DNA of 48,459 bases from Halobacillus alkaliphilus. GTDB taxonomy: Bacteria; Bacillota; Bacilli; Bacillales; Halobacillaceae. The stretch is from NCBI RefSeq assembly GCF_900113125.1, contig NZ_FOOG01000031.1, positions 1 to 48,459 on the forward strand, in the 5' to 3' direction. Both the position numbers and the translations under genes were made by a program. The notes beneath the pieces are model-generated. The model was not told the DNA's origin. It saw only the letters and a list, made by a program, of their open reading frames with translations, and made no database searches. This document shows, piece by piece, positions 23,076 through 32,290 of the stretch (positions are counted from its first letter, which is position 1; every line of letters starts with the position of its first letter).

Positions 23076-25178
23076 ATGTCGAAGAGCAACGAAATAATAG
23101 AGCTAGATAACCCTCTTTTTTATAATAATAGAGAACTAAGCTGGCTTGCTTTTAACGAACGCGTGTTAGAAGAAGCCATCGATACCGATAACCCTTTGCT
23201 GGAGCGGCTGAAGTTTTTAGCGATATGTTCTTCCAACCTGGATGAGTTTTTTATGGTGAGGGTAGCCGGTTTGAAAGACCAGGTGAAAGCCGGGTTTAAC
23301 AAGCCTGAGAATAAAGCAGGTCTTACACCTAAACAACAGCTGGCTAAAATTGCGGATATTAATCACGACATCGTTGAAAAACAGTACGCGACATATCAAG
23401 CTATGAAACCGGAATTGGAGAAAGAAGATATATCCATTCTATCCATTGAAGATTTAACGAAAGAGGAGATTAATAATCTGGAAACGTATTTCAATGAAGA
23501 AATTTTTCCTGTATTAACTCCTATGGCTGTAGATGCCTATCGTCCTTTTCCAATGCTTTTAAATAAGTCTATTAACCTGGCTGTAGTCATTCAGGATGCG
23601 CTTGATCCTCACGATAATGAAACCAAAACGGCCATCGTGCAAGTACCTGCCGTATTGGATCGATTTGTGCAGGTGGAGCATGATAAAAAGTATCAGTACA
23701 TTCTGCTTGAAGAAATTATCAGCCATTTTATTAACAAGCTTTTCAAAGGATATCAAGTAAAATCGATTACAGAGTTCCGAATCACGAGGAATGCGGATAT
23801 GACGATTCACGAGGAAGGAGCACGGGACCTTCTGAAGGAAATCGAAAAAGAATTAAGAAAAAGAAAATGGGGAGCGGCCGTCAGACTTGAAGTGAGAAGC
23901 GGAAAGTATGATGACAAGGTCATTCGTTTCTTGTTAAGCGTACTTGAAATTCACAAAGATGATCTGTATATTACAAATGGTCCGCTTGATCTTACATTCT
24001 TATTTAAATTTCATAAGACATTCTCTGAGATTAAGGATCATTTAATGTATGAAACCTTAATGCCTCAACCCCCTCGAGATTTAGAAGGGGAAGAAGACAT
24101 ATTTGAAGCGGCTTCACACCGTGATCTATTTCTGCACCATCCCTACGAATCGTTTGAACCAGTGGTTGATTTCGTCTCAGAAGCTGCAGATGACCCCTAC
24201 GTACTTGCAATTAAACAAACGCTTTACCGGGTCAGTGGGGATTCCCCGATCATCGACGCTTTGAAACGGGCAGCAGAACAAGGGAAGCAAGTGACTGTGC
24301 TGGTAGAATTGAAAGCCCGATTTGATGAGGAAAATAATGTTCAATGGGCTAAGGAACTTGAAAAAGCAGGGTGCCACGTGATTTATGGCATGACCTATTT
24401 GAAGACGCACAGCAAGATCACTCTGGTGGTAAGAAAGAAGAAAGATAAAATAGAGCGTTTCGTTCATTTGGGAACAGGGAACTATAATGATCAGACAGCA
24501 TCCTTATACACGGACATGGGGATTATTACATCGAAACGTAAATTTGGTATTGATGCTACAGATTTCTTCAACTATTTAAGCGGCTTTACAGAAAAGCCGA
24601 AGTATCATCATATTTCCATGGCTCCGTTTGATATTCGCAATGACTTTATCCGTTATATTAATAATGAAATCCGTTTCCAGAAACAGCACGGGAACGGCCG
24701 GATTATTGCTAAGATGAATTCGTTAACGGATAAGAATTTAATAATGAAGCTCTATGAGGCCTCACAGGCAGGCGTTCAGATTGATTTAATCGTGCGCGGA
24801 ATCTGCTGTCTGCGTCCTGGTATTAAAGGGATTAGCGAAAACATCCGCGTAATTAGTATTGTCGGACGTTTCTTAGAGCACAGCCGCATTTATTACTTCC
24901 ACCATAATGGTGATGATCGAGTGTTTTTGTCCTCCGCCGATATGATGACGAGAAACATGGTAAAACGTGTGGAGCTTTTATTCCCAATTCACGAGCCTGG
25001 AGTGAAAAGCCGTTTGCAAAGGATTCTATCCGTCATGCTAAGTGACAATGTAAAGGCCAGGGAACAGCAGAACGATGGAACATACCGTTATGTTGAAGCT
25101 CCCAAAGGTGCCGAACGAATCAACAGTCAAATGAAACTTTATGACATGGCATACCGCGTTCTCGAAGACGAAGAGTGA
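23076..25178 (+). CDS. ppk: Polyphosphate kinase 1
   Basis: Makes polyphosphate from the gamma-phosphate of ATP. The 700-aa protein has the four-part Ppk1 layout. The N-terminal domain begins with YNNRELSWLAFNERVLEEA and FLAICSSNLDEFFMVRVAG. The catalytic PLD-like domains hold the autophosphorylated histidine in TYLKTHSKITLV (His445) and the HLGTGNYNDQTASLYTDMG loop. The second His motif is RFLEHSRIYYFHH near residue 605. I use the ATG at 23076, 9 bases after AAAGG, rather than the in-frame GTG at 23067. A phosphate-responsive control region is suggested just upstream. It pairs with ppx; a full hairpin terminator follows. Confidence 0.96.
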   Translation: MSKSNEIIELDNPLFYNNRELSWLAFNERVLEEAIDTDNPLLERLKFLAICSSNLDEFFMVRVAGLKDQVKAGFNKPENKAGLTPKQQLAKIADINHDIVEKQYATYQAMKPELEKEDISILSIEDLTKEEINNLETYFNEEIFPVLTPMAVDAYRPFPMLLNKSINLAVVIQDALDPHDNETKTAIVQVPAVLDRFVQVEHDKKYQYILLEEIISHFINKLFKGYQVKSITEFRITRNADMTIHEEGARDLLKEIEKELRKRKWGAAVRLEVRSGKYDDKVIRFLLSVLEIHKDDLYITNGPLDLTFLFKFHKTFSEIKDHLMYETLMPQPPRDLEGEEDIFEAASHRDLFLHHPYESFEPVVDFVSEAADDPYVLAIKQTLYRVSGDSPIIDALKRAAEQGKQVTVLVELKARFDEENNVQWAKELEKAGCHVIYGMTYLKTHSKITLVVRKKKDKIERFVHLGTGNYNDQTASLYTDMGIITSKRKFGIDATDFFNYLSGFTEKPKYHHISMAPFDIRNDFIRYINNEIRFQKQHGNGRIIAKMNSLTDKNLIMKLYEASQAGVQIDLIVRGICCLRPGIKGISENIRVISIVGRFLEHSRIYYFHHNGDDRVFLSSADMMTRNMVKRVELLFPIHEPGVKSRLQRILSVMLSDNVKAREQQNDGTYRYVEAPKGAERINSQMKLYDMAYRVLEDEE

Positions 25179-25210
25179 CAAATTCATATCACTTTACTGG
25201 TAAAAAGTGA

Positions 25211-25238
25211 AAAAGGCGTACCAAAGGGTGCGTCTTTC
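25211..25238 (+). terminator. Terminator after ppk
   Basis: Arms AAAGGCGTACC and GGGTGCGTCTTT around AAA with G-T pairs, then TCTTGTT. Confidence 0.75.
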
Positions 25239-25284
25239 TTGTTATAATGTAAATGTTGTTAATTAAAAAAATAACCGAATTTTG

Positions 25285-25314
25285 TTGAATACTTACGCGT
25301 TTCAATTCTATAAT
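25285..25314 (+). promoter_or_regulatory. SigA-type promoter of odhAB
   Basis: TTGAAT (25285-25290) and TATAAT (25309-25314) are 18 bases apart. Start is predicted near 25321. This rules out the ATG at 25313 as the odhA start codon because it overlaps the -10 element. Confidence 0.75.
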
Positions 25315-25326
25315 GGTATTTGGACT

Positions 25327-25340
25327 TGGAAACGTTTTCG
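25327..25340 (+). promoter_or_regulatory. Candidate cre site (CcpA) for odhAB
   Basis: TGGAAACGTTTTCG matches the cre consensus (TGWAANCGNTNWCA) at 12 of 14 positions and is nearly palindromic with the flanking CTT/AAG. It lies about 6 bases after the predicted transcription start, a position typical for repression by CcpA. B. subtilis odhAB is known to be under catabolite control. Inference by pattern and position. Confidence 0.55.
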
Positions 25341-25378
25341 AAGAAATTACATCCAACAACTACTTGGGGGTATTACAC

Positions 25379-28255
25379 GTGTCTAATCAAGGCTCCAATG
25401 AAAGATTCTGGGAAAAATTCCACGGCCCCAACATGGGCTATGTTGAAGAACAGTACGAACTATACGAACAAGACCCTTCTGCTGTCGATGCTTCATTAAA
25501 AGAATTATTCGATGAGCATGGGGCACCTGAATGGATGAAAGAGGATCCGTCTGCACAGAGCACCGGTGTATCTTCATCTGCAGAAGTGGATATTGCAAAA
25601 GTTACCTCAGCACTAAAACTTGTTGAGGCTATTCGTCGTCATGGGCATCTGCGAGCTAATATTTACGCAGTAGGAAGTGATGAGCGGCCGAGTACCAATC
25701 TTCTGGATATTGAAACCTACGGCCTGACTGAAAAGGACTTAGAGAATATCCCGGCGAATTGGGTATGGCCGGACTCACCGCTGCGGCTAGATAATGCCCT
25801 GCAGGTCGTCAGGACTTTAAAAGAAAAATATGCAGGCACCACTTCTTTTGAATTTGGTCACGTTAATAATGAAGAAGAGCGGAAATGGCTGGTGGAGAAG
25901 GTTGATACTGGCTCCTTCCATGTTTCCTTTTCCAATGAAGAAAAGAAACAGCTTTTGCGGCGTTTGGCGCAAGTCGAAGGCTTCGAAAACTTCCTGGCTA
26001 AGACTTTCGTTGCCCAGAAGCGTTTTTCCATCGAGGGTCTGGACGTCATGGTCCCGATGCTTGATCATATGATTCAGTCGGCTTCTACCGATAAAATCAA
26101 GAATATTATGATGGGGATGGCACACAGAGGGCGCTTAAATGTGCTCGCTCATACGCTAGGAAAGCCTTACGATCGAATTTTCTCTGAATTCCATCATTCC
26201 CCCGATAAAGAGCTGATCCCTTCTGAAGGGTCTACAGGCATTAATTATGGCTGGACCGGAGATGTGAAGTATCACTTTGGTGCCCGGAGAGAAATCGGGA
26301 ACGGAGAACAGTCAGCGACACGGGTCACGTTGAGCCATAACCCTTCTCACCTTGAATACGTAAATCCAGTCGTGGAAGGCTTCACGAGAGCAGCCCAGGA
26401 CGACCGCTCTAAAGCTGGATATGCAGAAATGGATGAAGACGAAGCGTTTGGTCTTCTCATTCATGGAGATGCTGCTTTTATTGGTGAAGGTGTCGTAGCT
26501 GAGACCCTAAACATGAGTGATCTGCCGGGATATCGTACAGGTGGAACGATTCATATTATTGCCAACAACCTTGTAGGTTTCACAACCAACCGGGAAAAGG
26601 GACGCTCTACTCGTTATGCGAGTGATCTCGCTAAAGGATTTGAAATCCCTGTTGTACACGTAAATGCTGATGATCCACTCGCGTGTATGTCAGCGATGGC
26701 GCTTGCTTATGAATATCGTCAGACCTTCCATAAAGACATCTTAATCGACTTAGTTGGTTATCGACGCTTCGGACACAATGAAATGGACGAACCGCGTGCC
26801 ACTCAGCCCCGTCTTTATAGTGAAATTGATGATCATCCGACGGTGGCTTCTATTTATGAAGAGCAGCTTCGTAAGGAATCCGTTGTTGAAGACGGCACAC
26901 TTAAAGATATGAAAGATGAAATTGAAAGTGAATTGCGTGATGTGTACAACAACATGAGCGAACATGAAACCACTACACCGGACGTGCATGAACGTCCAAG
27001 CGGTGTTGAGCGTACGCTGGATGAAATTGAGACTGCGGTTGATATAGATCGGCTGCGCTCCTTAAATGAGGGAATGCTTAAACGTCCAGAAGGTTTCAAT
27101 GGATTTAAGAAACTGGAAAAAATTCTTCAGCGCCGCAGTAAAATGCTTGAAGACGGTCAAAAAGTTGATTGGGCTACTGCAGAAGCCCTGGCTTTCGCGT
27201 CTATATTGGAAGAAGGAAGACCGATCCGTATCACGGGTCAGGACACAGAGCGTGGAACTTTTGCTCACCGTCACATGGTTCTGCATGATGTGGATACAGG
27301 AGAAACCTATTGTCCGCTTCACGGTTTAGAGCAGGCCAATGCTTCGTTTGATATTCACAACAGTCCGCTTTCCGAGGCCGGAGTACTTGGTTTTGAATAC
27401 GGCTACAGTGTCCAGGCTCCAGAAACTTTAGTCCTATGGGAAGCTCAGTTCGGAGACTTCGCTAACGCGGGACAGGTTATTTTCGACCAGTTTATTGCGG
27501 CAGGCCGAGCTAAATGGGGAGAAAAATCCAATATGGTATTCCTCCTGCCGCACGGATATGAAGGACAGGGACCGGAACACTCCAGTGCCCGTCTCGAGCG
27601 CTTCCTTCAGTTGGCTGCAGAGAACAACTGGACGGTAGGCAATGTGACCTCTTCTGCGCAGTATTTTCATTTGCTGCGTCGTCAGGCTGCCATCAGTAAT
27701 GAAGAAGAAGCAAGACCGCTTGTTTTAATGACACCGAAAAGTCTTCTTCGTAATCAGAGAGTGGCGGTGGAAGGAAGCACCTTCAGTGAAGGTAAATTCC
27801 AGCCGATCATGAGACAACCTGGTTTGACTAAGGAAGACGATAAAGCGAGAGAAAAAGTAAAAACCTTGCTTCTTGGAAGTGGGAAAATTATGGTGGATAT
27901 AGAAGATACGGTAGAAAAAGCAGAAGATCATTCGTTTGAAACGATCGATGCTGTCCGTATTGAACAAATCTATCCATTCCCAAGACAAAGATTAAAAGAT
28001 ATCCTTGAAACGTATCCGAATTTAGAGGAGCTCGTTTGGGTTCAAGAAGAACCTCAAAACATGGGAAGCTGGTACTTTGTAGAAGGTATCCTGCACAAAC
28101 TGCTTACAGGCAGTCAGATTCACCGCTACGTAGGAAGACCGCATCGTGCGTCTCCTTCCGTGGGCGAACCAAACATTCATAAAACCGAGCAAAACCGTAT
28201 AATCCATGAAGCGCTACAGATGTCTAAAGGAGGAAAATCAAATGAAGGAAATTAA
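25379..28255 (+). CDS. odhA: 2-oxoglutarate dehydrogenase E1 component
   Basis: The thiamine-diphosphate-dependent E1 subunit that decarboxylates 2-oxoglutarate in the TCA cycle and passes succinyl to the lipoyl group of OdhB. The predicted 958-aa product opens with FWEKFHGPNMGYVEEQYELY, as other OdhA proteins do. It carries MGMAHRGRLNVLAHTLGKP, LSHNPSHLEYVNPVVEG, the ThDP-binding HGDAAFIGEGVVAETLNMS and, near the end, PHRASPSVGEPNIHKTEQ. I choose GTG 25379, eight bases after GGGGG; ATG 25313 lies in the promoter. The reading frame overlaps odhB by 14 bases, so translation is probably coupled. Confidence 0.96.
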   Translation: MSNQGSNERFWEKFHGPNMGYVEEQYELYEQDPSAVDASLKELFDEHGAPEWMKEDPSAQSTGVSSSAEVDIAKVTSALKLVEAIRRHGHLRANIYAVGSDERPSTNLLDIETYGLTEKDLENIPANWVWPDSPLRLDNALQVVRTLKEKYAGTTSFEFGHVNNEEERKWLVEKVDTGSFHVSFSNEEKKQLLRRLAQVEGFENFLAKTFVAQKRFSIEGLDVMVPMLDHMIQSASTDKIKNIMMGMAHRGRLNVLAHTLGKPYDRIFSEFHHSPDKELIPSEGSTGINYGWTGDVKYHFGARREIGNGEQSATRVTLSHNPSHLEYVNPVVEGFTRAAQDDRSKAGYAEMDEDEAFGLLIHGDAAFIGEGVVAETLNMSDLPGYRTGGTIHIIANNLVGFTTNREKGRSTRYASDLAKGFEIPVVHVNADDPLACMSAMALAYEYRQTFHKDILIDLVGYRRFGHNEMDEPRATQPRLYSEIDDHPTVASIYEEQLRKESVVEDGTLKDMKDEIESELRDVYNNMSEHETTTPDVHERPSGVERTLDEIETAVDIDRLRSLNEGMLKRPEGFNGFKKLEKILQRRSKMLEDGQKVDWATAEALAFASILEEGRPIRITGQDTERGTFAHRHMVLHDVDTGETYCPLHGLEQANASFDIHNSPLSEAGVLGFEYGYSVQAPETLVLWEAQFGDFANAGQVIFDQFIAAGRAKWGEKSNMVFLLPHGYEGQGPEHSSARLERFLQLAAENNWTVGNVTSSAQYFHLLRRQAAISNEEEARPLVLMTPKSLLRNQRVAVEGSTFSEGKFQPIMRQPGLTKEDDKAREKVKTLLLGSGKIMVDIEDTVEKAEDHSFETIDAVRIEQIYPFPRQRLKDILETYPNLEELVWVQEEPQNMGSWYFVEGILHKLLTGSQIHRYVGRPHRASPSVGEPNIHKTEQNRIIHEALQMSKGGKSNEGN

Positions 28256-29588
28256 AGTTCCTGAATTAGCCGAATCCATTACAGAAGGTACGATTGCCGA
28301 ATGGCTGGTCCAAAAAGGAGATCAGGTTGAGAAAGGCGATCCTATACTTGAACTCGAGACAGATAAAGTAAACGTTGAAGTAAACGCAGATGCAAGCGGT
28401 GTTATTTCGGAACTTCTAAAAGAAGCTGGAGATGACGTAGAAGTAGGAGACGTTATCGCTAAAGTTGATGAAAACGGAGAAGCCGGAGGCAGCTCGGAAG
28501 AGGAATCTTCCAATGAAGAAGAACAGAAAGAATCTTCTGAGGAGAACAAGCAAGCCGAAGAAGATAAAGAACAACAGCAAGAAACAGAGGATTCCAAACA
28601 AAAAGAAGAATCTAAATCCGATCAGGATCAAGGTTCAAATGATGACGACAAAAAAGAAGTCATTGCTACTCCAGCGGCTCGTAAACGAGCGCGTGAGCTT
28701 GGAATCAACCTGAGTGAGATTTCTGCAAGAGATCCACTTGGCCGCATCCGTCCGGAAGATGTAGAAGAAGCGGCTCAAGGCGGAGGCAAGCAGGAACAGA
28801 AACAGGAACCTAAGCAGGAACAGAAAAAAGAAGCACCTAAAAAAGAGAAAAAATCAGAACAGAATAGTGAAAAAACAGAGTTTGAAAAGCCGGTGGAACG
28901 AGTTAAAATGTCCCGTCGCCGTCAAACAATTGCGAAGCGTCTCGTAGAAGTACAACAAACTTCCGCGATGCTTACCACTTTCAATGAAGTCGATATGACG
29001 AATGTGATGAACCTTAGAAGCCAGCGCAAAGAATCCTTCCAGAAGAAACACGATATTAAATTAGGATTCATGTCTTTCTTTACGAAAGCTGTGGTAGGCG
29101 CACTGAAAGAGTTCCCTCTAATCAATGCGGAAATCCAGGGCAATGAAATTGTGATGAAGAAATTCTATGATATTGGTATGGCTGTATCTACGGAAGAAGG
29201 TCTCGTAGTTCCAGTTGTCCGCGATGCGGATCGTCTGGATTTCGCAGGAATTGAAAAAGGAATTGCTGACGTGGCAACGAAAGCCCGCAATAAGGAACTT
29301 CAGTTAGAAGATCTGCAGGGTGGTTCCTTTACGATTACAAACGGCGGTATTTTCGGTTCCATGCTTTCAACGCCGATCCTAAATTCTCCGCAAGTCGGTA
29401 TCCTGGGTCTGCACAATATTGAAAAGCGTCCAAAGGTTATGCCTGACGACACTATTCAAGCCCGCCCTATGATGTACATTGCTCTTTCATACGATCACCG
29501 GATCGTAGACGGTAAAGAAGCTGTACAGTTCCTGAAGAGAATTAAAGAAATGATTGAAGATCCTTATGATTTATTACTAGAAGGATAA
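28242..29588 (+). CDS. odhB: 2-oxoglutarate dehydrogenase E2 (dihydrolipoyl succinyltransferase)
   Basis: The core E2 subunit: it carries the lipoyl arm and transfers succinyl to CoA. The 448-aa product has a lipoyl domain with the modified lysine in ETDKVNVEV (Lys42). A very acidic linker rich in Glu, Ser and Gln runs over residues 81-138. The E3-binding domain ATPAARKRARELGINL...GRIRPEDVE (142-175) follows, then a second, Lys/Gln-rich linker (179-216), and the catalytic domain ending with LSYDHRIVDGKEAVQFL. ATG 28242 follows AAAGGAGG within the end of odhA. The two linkers have opposite charge bias, which is unusual. E3 is not encoded here and must be shared with another complex. Confidence 0.96.
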   Translation: MKEIKVPELAESITEGTIAEWLVQKGDQVEKGDPILELETDKVNVEVNADASGVISELLKEAGDDVEVGDVIAKVDENGEAGGSSEEESSNEEEQKESSEENKQAEEDKEQQQETEDSKQKEESKSDQDQGSNDDDKKEVIATPAARKRARELGINLSEISARDPLGRIRPEDVEEAAQGGGKQEQKQEPKQEQKKEAPKKEKKSEQNSEKTEFEKPVERVKMSRRRQTIAKRLVEVQQTSAMLTTFNEVDMTNVMNLRSQRKESFQKKHDIKLGFMSFFTKAVVGALKEFPLINAEIQGNEIVMKKFYDIGMAVSTEEGLVVPVVRDADRLDFAGIEKGIADVATKARNKELQLEDLQGGSFTITNGGIFGSMLSTPILNSPQVGILGLHNIEKRPKVMPDDTIQARPMMYIALSYDHRIVDGKEAVQFLKRIKEMIEDPYDLLLEG

Positions 29589-29595
29589 ACTTATC

Positions 29596-29627
29596 ACCCG
29601 CCGGGAATAATTCCTGGCGGGTTTTTT
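29596..29627 (+). terminator. Terminator of odhAB
   Basis: Arms ACCCGCCGGGAA and TTCCTGGCGGGT around TAA, then six T residues. Confidence 0.92.
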
Positions 29628-29698
29628 GTGACAAAGTGAAACATTTACGTTAGGATAAACGTATATTCACGTAATAATTAATAAAAAGGATTGGAACC

Positions 29699-29989
29699 AT
29701 GGCCATTATAATAGAATTATTTGACGGATCATTCGATTTACTATTCTTGTCTTTATATATCACATTGCTGGCCGGTATAGCTTTTGAATCCATGTGGACT
29801 CATATGGTCTCAGGAAGTTCTTTATGGCTGCAATCGCGCCACGTTTTTCTGGGGAAGGATACAAAAGCATTCTCGCTACAAGAAACATCTGTTTCAATCA
29901 CTCATGGATTGATTCATTGGATACAACGGACAGTAGCCAGAAAAGAAGACGATGGAGACGATGATCACTACCTCTTTGTTCGTGCCTGA
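29699..29989 (+). CDS. Unrecognised small membrane-associated protein (96 aa)
   Basis: AAAAAGGATTGG precedes the ATG, an acceptable site. The product has one long hydrophobic region (about residues 12-30, LLFLSLYITLLAGIAF). A polar, aromatic middle (MWTHMVSGSSLWLQSRHVFL) and a C-terminal helix that turns very acidic (ARKEDDGDDDHYLF) follow. It ends 27 bases before the yidC gene and may share a transcript with it. I do not recognise the family. Confidence 0.62.
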   Translation: MAIIIELFDGSFDLLFLSLYITLLAGIAFESMWTHMVSGSSLWLQSRHVFLGKDTKAFSLQETSVSITHGLIHWIQRTVARKEDDGDDDHYLFVRA

Positions 29990-30016
29990 AGATACGAATA
30001 AAGAGGAGGACTAATA

Positions 30017-30748
30017 TTGAAAAAATGGATAAGTTTATTTTTGATCAGCACAATTTCTTTAACGGGATGTGCACCGAAGGAAAGCGGAGGAGGGTTCTTC
30101 AGCCAATACTTTGTGGAGCCCTTCATTGAGGCGATCACCTTCATTGCAGAGTTATTTGGAGAAAATTATGGCATAGCGATTATTTTAATTACCCTTGCGC
30201 TTAGAGTGGTTATTATGCCGTTTATGTTGAAAACGTTTAAAAATAGTCAGGACATGCGTGGGAAAATGGATGCGGTGAAACCTGAGCTGAATGATCTTCA
30301 AAGCCGATTAAAGCAAGCGTCCAGCCAGGAGGATAAGAAAAAGATTCAGAGCGAAATGATGGAATTGTACCGGACCAATGAAATTAACCCGCTAAACATG
30401 GGATGTCTGCCGATCGTCTTACAGATTCCGATCTTTGCTGGAATCTATTATGCGATTCGAAGCTCTGAAGAAATCGCAACCCACTCATTCTTGTGGTTTG
30501 ATTTGGGGCAGACTGATCTAACTATGGCTGTTATTGCGGGTGTTCTTTATTTCATTCAATATAGAGTGTCTCTTATTGGAATGCCGGAAGAACAACGAAA
30601 GCAGATGAAATGGATGGGCTTGTTATCTCCCGTCATGATTCTGTTTATATCCATTTCCTCGCCCTCAGCTCTGCCTCTCTATTGGGCAGCAGGAGGAGCT
30701 TTTCTGGTGATTCAAACACTGGTTTCCAAAAAACTTTATACAACCTGA
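30017..30748 (+). CDS. yidC: YidC/Oxa1-type membrane protein insertase, lipoprotein
   Basis: Helps insert and fold membrane proteins, alone or with SecYEG. The 243-aa product begins with a lipoprotein signal (ISLFLISTISLTGC, lipid-modified Cys18). It has the typical five-segment Oxa1 core: YGIAIILITLALRVVIMPF, the cytoplasmic coiled-coil hairpin with QSRLKQASSQEDKKKIQSEMMELY, and the NMGCLPIVLQIPIFAGIYYAI helix. A conserved Arg in LALRVVIMPF marks the hydrophilic groove. The start is TTG 30017, 7 bases after AGGAGGA. Bacillus usually has two such proteins (SpoIIIJ and YqjG); this copy is not next to rnpA or jag, so it is probably the second one. Confidence 0.93.
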   Translation: MKKWISLFLISTISLTGCAPKESGGGFFSQYFVEPFIEAITFIAELFGENYGIAIILITLALRVVIMPFMLKTFKNSQDMRGKMDAVKPELNDLQSRLKQASSQEDKKKIQSEMMELYRTNEINPLNMGCLPIVLQIPIFAGIYYAIRSSEEIATHSFLWFDLGQTDLTMAVIAGVLYFIQYRVSLIGMPEEQRKQMKWMGLLSPVMILFISISSPSALPLYWAAGGAFLVIQTLVSKKLYTT

Positions 30749-30760
30749 TGGTGGCAAATA

Positions 30761-30794
30761 AAGTCCTGTACAGTTTCTGTGCGGGGCTTTTTTT
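30761..30794 (+). terminator. Terminator after yidC
   Basis: Arms AAGTCCTGTACAG and TGTGCGGGGCTT with G-T pairs, then eight T residues. Confidence 0.85.
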
Positions 30795-30856
30795 CTTGCA
30801 GACTACTCTAAAACAAGGCTAAATAACCAAAAAATTCACACATATTTTATTATGTT

Positions 30857-30885
30857 TCATCCATTCACGTGGACCTGCATACGAT
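30857..30885 (+). promoter_or_regulatory. Candidate SigE promoter of yhbH
   Basis: CATACGAT (30878-30885) matches the SigE -10 pattern at 7 of 8 positions. TCATCCA lies 14 bases upstream but matches the -35 only in its first half. Same geometry as the candidate before prkA. Low confidence on its own. Confidence 0.38.
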
Positions 30886-30916
30886 AGAGTAATACTCGGT
30901 TAGGAGGGAGAAAAAC

Positions 30917-32080
30917 ATGGATGAAGAGAAGAGTTTCGTAATCGCCGAAGACGACTGGTCCCTCCATCGGAAAGGCTACGACGATCAGAGGCGACATCAG
31001 GAAAAAGTTAAAGATGCGATGAATAAACAATTGCCGGATTTGATTACCGAAGAAAATATTGTAATGTCGAATGGAAGACGTGTCGTCAAGATACCAATAC
31101 GTTCGCTTGATGAATATAAAATTCGTTACAATCATGAGAAGAACAAGCATGCAGGACAAGGCGATGGGGATAGTGAAATTGGTGATGTGGTAGCTCAGGC
31201 GCCGCAATCCAAAGGAAAGCCTGGTCAAGGAGAAGGTGCCGGCGATCAAGCTGGCGAAGATTTCTATGAAGCTGAAATATCACTGGCAGAGCTCGAGGAA
31301 GCATTTTTCAAAGAGCTGACGCTGCCGAACCTCGATGAAAAAGAAAAGGATAACATTATTCAGACAGACATTGAATTTAGTGATATCCGTAAAACAGGTT
31401 TAACAGGTAATATTGATAAGAAAAGAACGATGTTAGAAGCCTATAAGCGGAACGCTCTAGGAGGGGAAGCTTCGTTTAACCCCATCTTTCCGGAAGATAT
31501 ACGCTACAAAACCTGGAATGATAAAACGAAACCTGAATCAAAAGCGGTTGTTATTGCGATGATGGATACAAGTGGTTCCATGGGTCAATGGGAAAAGTAC
31601 ATGGCCAGAAGCTTCTTTTTCTGGATGAACCGTTTCTTAAGCAAAAATTATGAGACGGTGGATGTGGAATTCGTAGCTCACCATACGCAGGCTAAAGTGG
31701 TTAGTGAAGAAGACTTCTTTTCTAAAGGGGAAAGCGGAGGAACAATTTGTTCGTCAGCCTACCGGAAAGCTCTGGAGTTAATTGAAACTAAATACTCACC
31801 GGATCGTTATAATATCTACCCGTTCCACTTTTCAGATGGAGATAATCTAACGTCCGACAACAAACGCTGTTTAGCTTTAATTGAAGAGCTGCTGGAAGTT
31901 TCTCAGATGTTTGGCTATGGAGAAGTAAACCAGTACAATCGGTCATCTAGTTTGATGCAGGCGTATAAAGCGATTGACCATCCTAAGTTCCGTTATTACA
32001 TTTTGAGAAGAAAAGCCGATGTATTTCATGCAATGAAACAATTCTTTAGCGAAGCGAGTCCAGAAGAAGTCGTGAATTAA
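30917..32080 (+). CDS. yhbH: Sporulation protein YhbH (DUF444)
   Basis: A 387-aa DUF444 protein, in bacteria usually encoded with prkA and often spoVR. Its biochemical role is unknown; a B. subtilis mutant affects sporulation. The C-terminal half holds a von Willebrand A-like domain with the metal-binding start [20 protein letters not shown] (near residue 210) and the later [15 protein letters not shown]. The N-terminal half is charged, with a Gly/Gln-rich low-complexity stretch (about residues 83-115). AGGAGGG precedes the ATG. The usual partner prkA is 9.6 kb upstream; the predicted promoters are similar, so the functional link may survive the separation. Confidence 0.94.
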   Translation: MDEEKSFVIAEDDWSLHRKGYDDQRRHQEKVKDAMNKQLPDLITEENIVMSNGRRVVKIPIRSLDEYKIRYNHEKNKHAGQGDGDSEIGDVVAQAPQSKGKPGQGEGAGDQAGEDFYEAEISLAELEEAFFKELTLPNLDEKEKDNIIQTDIEFSDIRKTGLTGNIDKKRTMLEAYKRNALGGEASFNPIFPEDIRYKTWNDKTKPESKAVVIAMMDTSGSMGQWEKYMARSFFFWMNRFLSKNYETVDVEFVAHHTQAKVVSEEDFFSKGESGGTICSSAYRKALELIETKYSPDRYNIYPFHFSDGDNLTSDNKRCLALIEELLEVSQMFGYGEVNQYNRSSSLMQAYKAIDHPKFRYYILRRKADVFHAMKQFFSEASPEEVVN

Positions 32081-32083
32081 AAA

Positions 32084-32121
32084 AAGAGCCAGGTAAAGGC
32101 TAATCCTTACCTGGCTCTTTT
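32084..32121 (+). terminator. Terminator after yhbH
   Basis: Arms AAAGAGCCAGGTAA and TTACCTGGCTCTTT around AGGCTAATCC, preceded by A-run and followed by T residues. Confidence 0.9.
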
Positions 32122-32290
32122 GATTGTGCCTCTGTACAAATTTCGATTGTACTAGGGGGAGAGGCATAGTAGAATTGTTTTTATATATAAGCTGTCCTGC
32201 ACTAATAACTGAACAGATGATTCAGTCATACAAGAAGCTGATACATGAACACACAATGGTGTTTTAACATAAGAGGATTATTGCGCTAAA

